DNA of 64,000 bases. Source: Actinacidiphila cocklensis (GTDB lineage Bacteria > Actinomycetota > Actinomycetes > Streptomycetales > Streptomycetaceae). The notes under the pieces were generated by a model that was not told the origin of the DNA, made no database searches, and was given only the letters and a program-made list of their open reading frames with translations. The stretch spans positions 62,001 through 126,000 of the forward strand of contig NZ_CAJSLV010000055.1 of assembly GCF_907177275.1 (NCBI RefSeq), written 5' to 3'. Numbering within the stretch: position 1 is the first letter of the stretch; the number at the start of each line of letters is the position of its first letter. A program made the position numbers and the translations under genes. Below are positions 24,342-32,569 of the stretch, piece by piece.

Positions 24342-25811
24342 TCATTCCGGCTTGTCACCCACGACGGTACCTCCGGGGACCGCCGCCAGTTCCGCCTGCT
24401 GCGGTCCGTCGACGAATTCGACCCTGGTACTGCGCCGGACGACGGGGATCAGCGTCGCCGCGACGGCCGCCAGGACCATGGCGGCGCCCAGCATGGCGAA
24501 CCCGTGGGTGTAGCCGGCCTCCCGCGGCAGGCCGTCGGCGGCCGGGCTCGCGGTGACCACGCTGGCCATCAGGGCGGCGCCGATGGAGCCGCCGATGGTG
24601 CGGATGTTGGCGTTCATGCCGCTGGCCACACCGGTCTGCGCCGGCGGGACCGCGCTGACGATCAGGCTGGACATCGCCGCGAAGGTCAGTCCGAAGCCGG
24701 CGCCCATGACGGCGGTGGCCACGTACAGCTCCCAGGTGCTGGTGTGCGCGAAGGCCAGCAGCGCCATGGAGACGGCGCCGATCAGCGAGCCCGTCACGAC
24801 GACCTTCTTGCCGCCTATGCGGTTGGCCAGGCCGTTCGCACCGAGGCCCACGATGAACATCATCACCGACATCGGCAGCAGGATCAGCCCGGACTGGGTG
24901 ATGCTCGCGCCGAAGCCGTAGCCGGTGGACTTCGGGGTCTGCACGAACTCCGGCAGGAAGGCGAAGACCGCGTACATCCCGACGCCGACCAGCAGCGCCA
25001 CCAGGTTGTTGGTCCACACCGCCGGGCGGGCCATCATCTTCATGTCGATCAGCGGCGTCGCCGCCCGCAGCTCGACCAGCACCCAGGCCACGGCCAGCAC
25101 GACGGCCGCCGCGATCAGGCCGAGCACCTTGCCCGAGCCCCAGCCCCACACCGGGGCCTGGCTGAGCGCGACCAGCAGCGCCACCAGCCATGCCGACAGC
25201 AGCACCGCGGGTGCCCAGCTGATCCGGCCCGCCGTGCGCACCGGCGACTTCGGCACGAAGAAGTGCGCGGCGATCGCCGACACCAGGGTCAGGATCATCG
25301 GCAGCCAGAACAGCCAGTGGTAGTCCAGCGCGTTGACGATCGGTCCTGCCAGCACGATGCCCAGGCCGCCGCCGACCGCGAGGATCGAGGCGATCAGGCC
25401 GACCGCACCGCTGAGCTTCTCGCGCGGGAACTCGTCGCGGATGATGCCGAACGCCAGCGGCAGCACGCCGCCGCCGATGCCCTGGATCGCCCGGGCGACG
25501 ATCATCGTCGTCACGTTGGTCGCAAGCGCGGCGAGCAGCGAGCCCGCGGCCAGCGCGCCGAGGGTGGCGACGAAGACCCGCTCCTTGCCGATCATGTCGC
25601 CTATCCGGCCCATGATCGGCGTGAATATCGAGGCCGACAGCAGGTAGGCGGTCAGCACCCAGGTCACGGTGTTCTGGTTGGTGTGCAGGTCGGCCTGGAT
25701 CGTCGGCAGCACCGGGGTGACCAGGGACTGGAGCAGCGCGTACGCGGTCACACCCGCCGCAAGGACCGCGAACGTGACCTGGTGGTGTGTGCGCCGGGTC
25801 TCGGACGCCAT
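24342..25811 (-). CDS. MFS multidrug exporter, DHA2-like (EmrB/QacA type)
   Basis: 489 residues, about 14 membrane segments. Motif A is TPIMGRIGDMIGKERVFVAT and motif C lies in VGGGLGIVLAGPIV. MASETRRTHHQVTFAVLAAG is the N-terminus, with AAGGAGTTCC before the ATG. It exports hydrophobic drugs by proton antiport across the inner membrane. First gene of an operon with the TetR regulator. Two similar 18-bp operator candidates lie upstream. The drug specificity is not readable. Confidence 0.93.
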   Translation of the reverse strand: MASETRRTHHQVTFAVLAAGVTAYALLQSLVTPVLPTIQADLHTNQNTVTWVLTAYLLSASIFTPIMGRIGDMIGKERVFVATLGALAAGSLLAALATNVTTMIVARAIQGIGGGVLPLAFGIIRDEFPREKLSGAVGLIASILAVGGGLGIVLAGPIVNALDYHWLFWLPMILTLVSAIAAHFFVPKSPVRTAGRISWAPAVLLSAWLVALLVALSQAPVWGWGSGKVLGLIAAAVVLAVAWVLVELRAATPLIDMKMMARPAVWTNNLVALLVGVGMYAVFAFLPEFVQTPKSTGYGFGASITQSGLILLPMSVMMFIVGLGANGLANRIGGKKVVVTGSLIGAVSMALLAFAHTSTWELYVATAVMGAGFGLTFAAMSSLIVSAVPPAQTGVASGMNANIRTIGGSIGAALMASVVTASPAADGLPREAGYTHGFAMLGAAMVLAAVAATLIPVVRRSTRVEFVDGPQQAELAAVPGGTVVGDKPE

Positions 25812-25829
25812 GGAACTCCTTAGAAGATG

Positions 25830-25888
25830 AAACGGAACGATCATTCCGGAACAACAGGATAAGGGATCAGGAATGACGGTTCCGTTTC
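25830..25888. promoter_or_regulatory. Two inverted 18-bp TetR operator candidates
   Basis: AAACGGAACGATCATTCC (25830-25847) and, in opposite orientation, GGAATGACGGTTCCGTTT (25870-25887) agree at 16 of 18 positions. Each is itself a GGAA-N6-TTCC palindrome. They lie 19-77 bases before the exporter start. Confidence 0.7.
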
Positions 25889-26108
25889 CTGACGATGAGG
25901 GAAAGCGCACACCCCGGCGGGGAATTTTCCGGGCGCCCCGCGCACACCTGCGATGACCTGAGCCTTTGTGCCCCGGCCCGCGAAGCTGTGGCTTCGGGGT
26001 CGGTGGAAGCGCTCTCAGAGCGTCGCACTCCCCGGAACCGGTCTCCATGTCCCGCCCGGCGGACGGGCGGTGGTGCCCTAACCTCGGCTGACGGGAAAGG
26101 ACATCACC

Positions 26109-26885
26109 ATGCGGATCGTCTCTCCGGCCTACGCGCTGTACGCCCGTCGGCTGCGCCGGCAACTGCGCGGCAGTGCGCTGCCCCGGCACATCGGCCTGAT
26201 CATGGACGGCAACCGCCGCTGGGCCAGGCAGGTGGGCCTGGCCAGCCCCAGCCTCGGGCACAAGGCGGGCGCCGAGCACGTGGACGACGTGCTGTCCTGG
26301 TGCGAGGCGCTCGGCATCCGCCACGTCACCGTCTTCGTCTGCTCCACCGAGAACCTCAGCCGCCGCGGCGAGGGCGAAGTCGCCTTCCTGATGGGCCTGA
26401 TCGAGCAGATCGTCCTCGACAAGCTGGCCAGACCCGGCGCCCGCTGGCAGCTGCACGTCGCCGGCAGCCTCGACGTGCTGCCCGACCGTACCGCACACGC
26501 GCTCAAGGTAGCCGTGGCCGCGACCGAGGGCTGCACCACCGGCGCCCACGTCACCCTGGCCATCGGCTACGGCGGCCGGCAGGAGGTCGTAGAAGCGCTG
26601 CGCGAACTGCTCACCGAGCGCGCCGAGTCGGGCCAGACGCTGGCCGAACTCGCCGCGGAGGTCGCCCCCGAGGACATCGCCCGGCACCTGTGGACGGCCG
26701 GCCGCCCCGACCCGGACCTGGTGATCAGGACCAGCGGCGAGCAGCGCATGTCCAACTTCCTGCTGTGGCAGAGCGCTTACTCCGAGCTGTACTTCTGTGA
26801 CGCGCACTGGCCGGCCTTCCGCGAGGTCGACTTCCTGCGGGCGCTGCGCAGTTACGCCGCCCGGCAGCGCCGCCAGGGCGCCTGA
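26109..26885 (+). CDS. cis-Prenyltransferase (undecaprenyl-diphosphate-synthase family)
   Basis: 258 residues. The catalytic start LPRHIGLIMDGNRRWARQ holds the Asp for isoprenyl diphosphate, FVCSTENLSRR the middle motif, and DPDLVIRTSGEQRMSNFLLW with SELYFCDAHWPAFREVDF the C-terminal signature. It builds polyprenyl diphosphate carriers from isopentenyl diphosphate. Streptomyces often has two or three such genes and this one is isolated, so it may be a second copy with another chain length. GGAAAGGAC precedes the ATG. Confidence 0.94.
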   Translation: MRIVSPAYALYARRLRRQLRGSALPRHIGLIMDGNRRWARQVGLASPSLGHKAGAEHVDDVLSWCEALGIRHVTVFVCSTENLSRRGEGEVAFLMGLIEQIVLDKLARPGARWQLHVAGSLDVLPDRTAHALKVAVAATEGCTTGAHVTLAIGYGGRQEVVEALRELLTERAESGQTLAELAAEVAPEDIARHLWTAGRPDPDLVIRTSGEQRMSNFLLWQSAYSELYFCDAHWPAFREVDFLRALRSYAARQRRQGA

Positions 26886-26921
26886 CCTGCCGGGCCGCTC
26901 GGAGCGGCCTATTGTGGCCGG

Positions 26922-27656
26922 GTGTTCTCACCCGAGGGACCCACCCTGCGCGAGCTGGCCGTCCAGGCGCTGTCCTCCGTCGACCGCGGCTACGACCTGC
27001 TCGCCCCGGCGTTCGACCACACGCCCTTCCGCACCCCCGACCGCTTCCTCGACGCGACCGCCGCCGCCCTCGCCCCGCTCGGCCCCTTCGACGCCGGGCT
27101 CGACCTGTGCTGCGGCACGGGCGCGGGCCTGCGGGTGCTGGCCCCGCTGTGCCGCAAGCGGCTGACCGGGGTCGACTTCAGCGCCGGGATGCTGGCCCTG
27201 GCCGCCGCGGCATTGCCGCCCGCCGGCGGCCCGCGGCCGCAGTGGGTGCGGGCCGACGCCCGGGCGCTGCCCTTCGCCGGGGCCTTCGACCTGGTGGTGA
27301 GCTTCGGCGCCTTCGGGCACTTCCTGCCCGCCGAGCGTCCTGGCCTGTTCGCCCAGGTGCACCGGGCGCTGCGCCCCGGCGGCCTGTTCGCCTTCCCGAT
27401 CGGGGCGCCGCCGCCGATCACCTCGCCCTGGTACTGGGCGATGGCCGGCTTCGACGGCGCCATGCGGGTGCGCAACGCGCTGTGGCGCCCGCCCTTCGTG
27501 ATGTACTACCGCACCTTCCCCTTCTCCGCGGTGCGCGACGACCTCGCGGCGGCCGGCTTCGACGTGGCGCTCGACGCGCTCGACGCGCTCGACGAGGTCG
27601 GCCGCCGCGAGGACGGCAGCCCGCGGGCCGGGCTGGTGCTGGCCCGCAGGGCCTGA
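26922..27656 (+). CDS. Class I SAM-dependent methyltransferase
   Basis: 244 residues from GTG. Motif I is DLCCGTGAGLRVLAPLC with a Cys-Cys before the glycine loop. GVDFSAGMLALA is motif II, ADARALPFAGAFDLVVSFGA the motif III/IV region, and HRALRPGGLFAFP motif VI. The acceptor is unknown. It follows the prenyltransferase by 36 bases and may share its transcript. Confidence 0.88.
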   Translation: MFSPEGPTLRELAVQALSSVDRGYDLLAPAFDHTPFRTPDRFLDATAAALAPLGPFDAGLDLCCGTGAGLRVLAPLCRKRLTGVDFSAGMLALAAAALPPAGGPRPQWVRADARALPFAGAFDLVVSFGAFGHFLPAERPGLFAQVHRALRPGGLFAFPIGAPPPITSPWYWAMAGFDGAMRVRNALWRPPFVMYYRTFPFSAVRDDLAAAGFDVALDALDALDEVGRREDGSPRAGLVLARRA

Positions 27657-27672
27657 GGTCACCGCGGCGCGG

Positions 27673-29181
27673 TCAGCAGCCGCCGTCCGCGATGACGTAG
27701 TAGTCCGTGCCGGTCTCCTTGAGGGTGTGGGTGGTGTAGAGGTTCCACAGCCCCATGTTCTGGTTGGAGCCGTCGGCGTACGTGTAGCCGCCGCTCTGGT
27801 GCGCGCGGCCCGCCGCGACCTGGTCGTAGTTGCTGTCGGTGAAGCACTGCCCCGAGCCGCCGCCCGACCCGGTGGTGGTCGCGGTGACCGCCGCCGACGC
27901 CGGCCCCGCCGCGCCCGAGGAGTCCACGGCGGCGACGGCGTAGCTGTACGCCGTACCCGCGGTCAGGCCGGTGTCGGTGTAGGAGGTCGCGGTGGGCGAA
28001 CCGGCCTGGGTGCCGCCGCGGTAGACCCGGTAGGAGGCCGCGCCGGTGACCGCGCCCCAGCTCAGCGAGACGCTGCTGCCGGTGGTGCCCGAGACGGCCA
28101 GCCCGGTGGGCGCCGGCAGCGTACCGCCACCGCCGCCCGGCGGGGTCGAGCCGTCGAGACCCCAGAAGCGGGCGGTGTAGTAGCTGGAGCAGATGGTGTC
28201 CAGGTAGTACGAGCCCGTCGAACCGCACTGCTCGGTTCCTGAACCCGGGTCCACGGCCAGGCCGTGGGCCATGCCGGCGATCTGGTAGAGCTGCACCGCC
28301 GGCTTGCCCGAGGGGTCGTTGTAGACGCTGAGTGTGGTGCCGCCCGGCAGCGACTGGGTGGACGACGCGGTCTGCCCGATGCCCCACACGTCGGTCCACT
28401 GGTCCCGCAGCTCGGTGCCGTTGACCGGGTAGACGGTGTAGTCGGAGGCGCCCTGCCAGATCGCCACCCGCGGCCAGGGGCCGGTGTGACCGGGGTCGGA
28501 CGCCCGCACCTTGTCGCCGAGCTGGGCGGGCGTCAGGTTGACGCTGCCGTACTGGCACGTCGACGCGGCGGCCTGGGAGGTGGCGCACTGCGCCGGCAGG
28601 CCCGAGTCGACCGCGCCGCCGGCGAAGACGTCCGGGTAGTCGGCGAGCAGGTCGGCGGTCATCCCGCCGCCCGCGGACAGCCCGGTCACGTAGACCCGGC
28701 CGCTGTCCGAGCCGTACTGCGTGACGGCGTGCGAGACCATCGAGACGACCGAGGCCGCCTCGCCCTTGCCGCGGGCGTCCTTGGCCGGGTCGAACCAGCT
28801 GAAGCAGGACAGCGAGTTGTTGGACGTGCCGGTCTGCGGCAGGACCAGGGCGAAGCCCCACAGGTCGGCGTACTTCTGCCAGCCGGAGTGGGCGAAGTAG
28901 TCGCTCGCCGACTGGGTGCAGCCGTGCAGGGCGACCACCACGGGGGCGCCGGCCGGCAGCCCGGCCGGCGCGTACTCGTACATCGCGAGAGCGCCCGGGT
29001 TCGAGCCGAACGAGGTGACCTGGGTCAGGCCCGCCGCGGCGGCGGGTTCCGCGCTCGCGACGGCGCCCAGGCAGGCGGCGACCAGGGCGAGCACACCGGT
29101 CACCGCGGTGGCGACCCTGCGGCGGACGGTCGCGGGGCGGTGCGCGGTTCCTCGGGGGCGGGGGAGCGGAGAGCTGTTCAT
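27673..29181 (-). CDS. Secreted polyhydroxybutyrate depolymerase-family esterase
   Basis: 502 residues from ATG with AGGAGTGCAC upstream. The signal peptide ends near AEPAAAAG. The esterase domain has VVVALHGCTQSASDYF (oxyanion hole), the lipase box GLSAGGGMT and the late His in AGMAHGLAVD. A Gly-rich linker, one fibronectin-III domain (APTGLAVSGTTGSSVSLSWG) and a short Cys-bounded C-terminal domain (CFTDSNYDQVAAGRAHQSGG) follow, the usual catalytic-linker-binding plan of extracellular PHB depolymerases. It is divergent from a 3-hydroxybutyrate dehydrogenase, supporting PHB over another polyester. Confidence 0.92.
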   Translation of the reverse strand: MNSSPLPRPRGTAHRPATVRRRVATAVTGVLALVAACLGAVASAEPAAAAGLTQVTSFGSNPGALAMYEYAPAGLPAGAPVVVALHGCTQSASDYFAHSGWQKYADLWGFALVLPQTGTSNNSLSCFSWFDPAKDARGKGEAASVVSMVSHAVTQYGSDSGRVYVTGLSAGGGMTADLLADYPDVFAGGAVDSGLPAQCATSQAAASTCQYGSVNLTPAQLGDKVRASDPGHTGPWPRVAIWQGASDYTVYPVNGTELRDQWTDVWGIGQTASSTQSLPGGTTLSVYNDPSGKPAVQLYQIAGMAHGLAVDPGSGTEQCGSTGSYYLDTICSSYYTARFWGLDGSTPPGGGGGTLPAPTGLAVSGTTGSSVSLSWGAVTGAASYRVYRGGTQAGSPTATSYTDTGLTAGTAYSYAVAAVDSSGAAGPASAAVTATTTGSGGGSGQCFTDSNYDQVAAGRAHQSGGYTYADGSNQNMGLWNLYTTHTLKETGTDYYVIADGGC

Positions 29182-29455
29182 GTGCACTCCTATGGGGGGA
29201 TCCTTTGGCGTTGGACGGTAGGACCGCGCTGTGGCCGCAGACACGTGAGGGACCGCCATGGCCGTACGCCGGAAGTGGCGGGCACGGCCATTGCGGTGCC
29301 GCGGCCGCGCGGGCGGCGGCCGCGCCGGTGTGCGGGCGGCCCGCGGTGCAGCCCGGGCGGCCGCCGCGACATGGGTGCGGACGCCACCACCGGCGGGGGA
29401 AGTATGGGCGCAGGACACGTGTGCGCTGTGCCGCAACCTTCCTAGCGTGGCCGCC
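29182..29455. promoter_or_regulatory. Divergent control region of the depolymerase and hydroxybutyrate dehydrogenase
   Basis: 274 bases hold a direct repeat, GCGCTGTGGCCGCA (29226-29239) and GCGCTGTGCCGCA (29423-29435), one near each gene start. An 8-bp inverted repeat ATGGCCGT/ACGGCCAT lies at 29258 and 29284. These are candidate sites for a shared regulator. Confidence 0.4.
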
Positions 29456-30283
29456 ATGGAGAGCACTCAGCGCCCCGGCCGGGACCAGGTCCCCGCCGCG
29501 CCACCGGCCGACGCCACCGCCGCGGTACCGGCCGGCGGGCACTTCCTCGCCGGCCGCACCGCCCTGGTCACCGGCGCCGCCGCCGGGATCGGCCGGGCCT
29601 GCGCGGTGGCCTTCGCCGCGGCCGGCGCGACCGTCTACATCGTCGACCGGGACGCGGCGGGCGCCAAGGACGCCGCGGCCGAGACCGGCGGGATCTGCGT
29701 GGTCGCCGACCTCTCGGAGCCCGGCGCGGTCGACGCGCTGCCCGCCGACGCCGACATCGTCGTCAACAACGCCGGCCTGCAGCACATCGCCCCCGTCCAC
29801 GAGTTCCCGCCGGAGCGCTTCACTCTCATCCAGCGGGTGATGGTCGAGGCGCCCTTCCGCATCCTGCGCAGGAACCTGCCGCACATGTACGCCCGCGGCT
29901 GGGGCCGGGTCGTCAACATCTCCTCGGTGCACGGCCTGCGGGCCAGCCCGTACAAGTCCGCGTACGTCGTCGCCAAGCACGGCCTCGAAGGGCTCAGCAA
30001 GACCGTCGCCCTGGAAGGGGCCGAGTTCGGCGTCACCAGCAACTGCATCAGCCCCGGCTACGTCCGCACCCGGCTGGTCGAGGACCAGATCGCCACCCAG
30101 GCGCTCGCGCACGGCATCCCCGAGGCCGACGTCATCGCCCAGGTGATGCTGGACCGCACCGCGATCAAACGGCTCATCGAACCGGTCGAGGTCGCGGCCG
30201 CCGCGCTGTGGCTGTGCTCCCCGCACACCGGCTACATCACCGGCACCTCGCTGCCCCTGGACGGCGGATGGACGGCGCACTGA
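29456..30283 (+). CDS. 3-Hydroxybutyrate dehydrogenase (short-chain dehydrogenase/reductase)
   Basis: 275 residues from ATG (MESTQRPGRD). The longer upstream frame runs through the promoter region. NAD loop TGAAAGIGRA, DIVVNNAG, catalytic Ser in NISSVHG and Tyr-x3-Lys in SAYVVAKHG are present. SPGYVRTRLVEDQIATQA and DRTAIKRLIEPVEVA are typical of D-3-hydroxybutyrate dehydrogenases, which oxidise hydroxybutyrate to acetoacetate with NAD. It would use the monomer freed by the depolymerase encoded across the promoter. Confidence 0.92.
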   Translation: MESTQRPGRDQVPAAPPADATAAVPAGGHFLAGRTALVTGAAAGIGRACAVAFAAAGATVYIVDRDAAGAKDAAAETGGICVVADLSEPGAVDALPADADIVVNNAGLQHIAPVHEFPPERFTLIQRVMVEAPFRILRRNLPHMYARGWGRVVNISSVHGLRASPYKSAYVVAKHGLEGLSKTVALEGAEFGVTSNCISPGYVRTRLVEDQIATQALAHGIPEADVIAQVMLDRTAIKRLIEPVEVAAAALWLCSPHTGYITGTSLPLDGGWTAH

Positions 30284-30301
30284 CCCCGCACGGGGCCGGG
30301 A

Positions 30302-30330
30302 CGTGCGGTTATTCGTGCGTACTTCGTGCG
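30302..30330 (+). promoter_or_regulatory. Three CGTGCG direct repeats before the GAF/PucR gene
   Basis: CGTGCG at 30302, 30314 and 30325 (spacing 12 and 11 bases, about one helical turn). The last two extend to TTCGTGCG. They lie 48-76 bases before the ATG, fitting an activator-type site. Confidence 0.4.
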
Positions 30331-30377
30331 GTACGAGGTCTGGGACGCCGCACCGCAAGGTGATTGGATGACGCCCC

Positions 30378-32333
30378 ATGGCAGACAGCCCCGCCCCCGC
30401 CCCCATCGCCCGCCCGCTCCGCCGGCTGCTCGAACTCATCGCGGAGGACGCGCCCGCCGAGGCCTACGGGGCGCTCGCCGCGCAGGCCAGGGCGGGCGGG
30501 GCGGACGCCGCCGACCTCGCCGAGCTGGAGCAGGCCACCGCGACCGCCCTGCGGGTCCGCGGCACCCTGCGCCAGCACCGCCGCCGGGAGACCGAACTGG
30601 CCGCGCTCTTCGACACCGCGGGCGATCTCGCGGCGCTGCGCGACCTGGACGCGGTGCTCCAGTCCATCGTCCGCCGGGTGCGGATGCTGCTCGGCACCGA
30701 CACCGCGTACCTGACGCTGCGGGACGACGAGGCCGGCGACACCTACATGCGGGTCACCGACGGGTCGGTGTCCCCGCTGTTCCAGAACCTGCGGCTCAGC
30801 TACGGCGACGGGCTCGGCGGCCTCGTCGCCCAGACCGCGCGCCCCTACGCCACCCCCGACTACCGCACCGACGAGCGCTTCCGGCACACCGGTTCCATCG
30901 ACGAGGGCGTCCTCGACGAGGGCCTGGTCGGCATCCTGGGGGTGCCGCTGCTGCTCGGCGCCCGCGGCGGTGCGCCCGGCGGTGCGCCCGGCCGGGCCTC
31001 CGGCGGGGGCGACGTCATCGGGGTGCTGTTCGCCGCCGACCGCACCCCGCGGCCCTTCTCGCCCGACGAGGTCGCGCTGCTGTGCTCGCTGGCCGCGCAC
31101 GCCGCCATCGCCATCGACACCGCCCGGGCCATCACCGACCTCGCGCAGGCCGGCGCCGTCATCCGCGAGCACGCCGCCGCCATGCAGCGCGCCGAGGAGG
31201 CCCACGACCGGCTCACCGACCTGGTGCTGCGCGGCGGCGACCTGTCGGAGGTGGCCGCGGCCGTCGCGGGGCTGCTCGACGGCGCCCTCACCATCCACGA
31301 CCCCGACGGCCGCACGCTGGCCGCCGTCGGCCGCGGCGGCGCACCCTTCGACGGCGGCCCGCCGCCCGCCCCCGCGGCCGCCCCCGGGGGCCGGGCCGCA
31401 CCCACCGCCAGGGCCGAGCACCGCGACGGGCGCTGGACCTGCGCGGTGCTCGCCGGCCAGGAACTGCTGGGCAGCATGGTGCTGCACGGACGCGACCGGC
31501 TCGACGACTCCGACCGCCGGCTGTTCGAGCGGGCCGGCGTCGTCACCGCACTCCTGCTGCTGCTCAGCCGCTCCGTCGCCGAGACCGAGAACCGGGTGCG
31601 CGGCGAACTGGTCACCGACCTGCTCACCGCCCCCGGGCGCGACCCGGTCGGCCTGGTCGTCCGCGGCCGGCGGCTCGGCGTCGACCTCAGCAGGCCGTGC
31701 CTGGTGCTGGTCGCGCAGAGCGCGGCCGGCTCCCACGACCGGCTGGCCGGCGCCGCGGGCCGCTACCTCTTCGGCAGCGACGGGATCAGCGCGGAGCGCT
31801 CCGGCACGGTGGTGCTGCTGCTGCCGCACGACGGCGCCGCGCCCGGCGCCGTCGCCCGGGGCGCCGCGGCCCAGCTCACCCAGCTGGTCGGCGCCCCCGT
31901 CACGGTCGCCGCGGCCGGACCGGCGTCCGGGCCGCAGGCCCTCGCCGACGCGCACGCCGAGGCGGTGCGGTGCCTGCGGGCGCTGTGCGCGCTCGGGCGC
32001 GTGGGGGACGGGGCCGGGGCGGCCGAACTCGGCTTCCTCGGGGTGCTGCTGGGCAACGAGCGGGACGTCGAGCCGTTCGTCGGCGCGACGCTCGGGCCGC
32101 TGCTGGAGTACGACGCCAGGCGGGGGACCGAGCTGGTCCGTACGCTCGGGGCGTACTTCGCGTGCGGGGGCACGCTGACGCGCACCAAGGACGAGCTGCA
32201 TCTGCACGTCAACACGGTGGTCCAGCGGCTGGACCGCATCCAGGCGCTCCTCGGCCCGGACTGGAACGAGCCCGAGCGCGCGCTCGAACTCCAGCTGGCG
32301 CTGCGCCTCCACATGCTGGCGGCGCCTTCTTGA
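30378..32333 (+). CDS. GAF-domain transcriptional regulator, PucR/CdaR type
   Basis: 651 residues. The N-terminal helical part (1-75) is followed by a GAF domain (about 80-260, LRDLDAVLQSIVRRVRMLLG to GVLFAADRTPRPFSPDE), a central region with coiled-coil character, and a C-terminal PucR-type helix-turn-helix: LGAYFACGGTLTRTKDELHL then HVNTVVQRLDRIQALLG. Such proteins activate catabolic operons on binding small molecules. It follows the 3-hydroxybutyrate dehydrogenase by 94 bases in the same direction, so control of the PHB genes is the natural inference. Confidence 0.9.
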   Translation: MADSPAPAPIARPLRRLLELIAEDAPAEAYGALAAQARAGGADAADLAELEQATATALRVRGTLRQHRRRETELAALFDTAGDLAALRDLDAVLQSIVRRVRMLLGTDTAYLTLRDDEAGDTYMRVTDGSVSPLFQNLRLSYGDGLGGLVAQTARPYATPDYRTDERFRHTGSIDEGVLDEGLVGILGVPLLLGARGGAPGGAPGRASGGGDVIGVLFAADRTPRPFSPDEVALLCSLAAHAAIAIDTARAITDLAQAGAVIREHAAAMQRAEEAHDRLTDLVLRGGDLSEVAAAVAGLLDGALTIHDPDGRTLAAVGRGGAPFDGGPPPAPAAAPGGRAAPTARAEHRDGRWTCAVLAGQELLGSMVLHGRDRLDDSDRRLFERAGVVTALLLLLSRSVAETENRVRGELVTDLLTAPGRDPVGLVVRGRRLGVDLSRPCLVLVAQSAAGSHDRLAGAAGRYLFGSDGISAERSGTVVLLLPHDGAAPGAVARGAAAQLTQLVGAPVTVAAAGPASGPQALADAHAEAVRCLRALCALGRVGDGAGAAELGFLGVLLGNERDVEPFVGATLGPLLEYDARRGTELVRTLGAYFACGGTLTRTKDELHLHVNTVVQRLDRIQALLGPDWNEPERALELQLALRLHMLAAPS

Positions 32334-32460
32334 GGGTGCCCCTCCCCCCTGCCCCTGCGGGCCGCCCCGGGACCTTCCCCCTGTGGTGGGCTCGTCGTGC
32401 AGCCCCTCGCGCCCCTGGGGGGTTGCCACTTGCTGTGGCGTTGCTTTCTTTCCCACCGTT

Positions 32461-32485
32461 CGGGCTGGGCGCGCAGCCCGTGCCC
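32461..32485 (+). terminator. Hairpin with T-run after the PucR-type gene
   Basis: CGGGCTG / CAGCCCG around GGCGCG, followed by TGCCCCTTTTT. This is the closest thing to a classical intrinsic terminator in the window. Confidence 0.7.
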
Positions 32486-32531
32486 CTTTTTGGCCTGCGT
32501 CCTCCTCCGCACAGGGTTCGCCCCTCGCAAG

Positions 32532-32559
32532 GGCTTGCCCTCTGCGCAGAGGGCAAGCC
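32532..32559. terminator. 28-bp perfect palindrome between convergent genes
   Basis: GGCTTGCCCTCTGC and its exact complement GCAGAGGGCAAGCC, adjacent with no spacer. It lies 10 bases after the stop of the FAD hydroxylase gene and so probably serves that strand. Confidence 0.7.
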
Positions 32560-32569
32560 ATCAGGGCCG

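Noticed and set aside
27659..30439. A minus-strand frame of about 926 codons over the depolymerase and dehydrogenase
   Set aside because: It is out of frame with the depolymerase and antisense to the dehydrogenase. Arg/Gly/Pro-rich translation without any domain.
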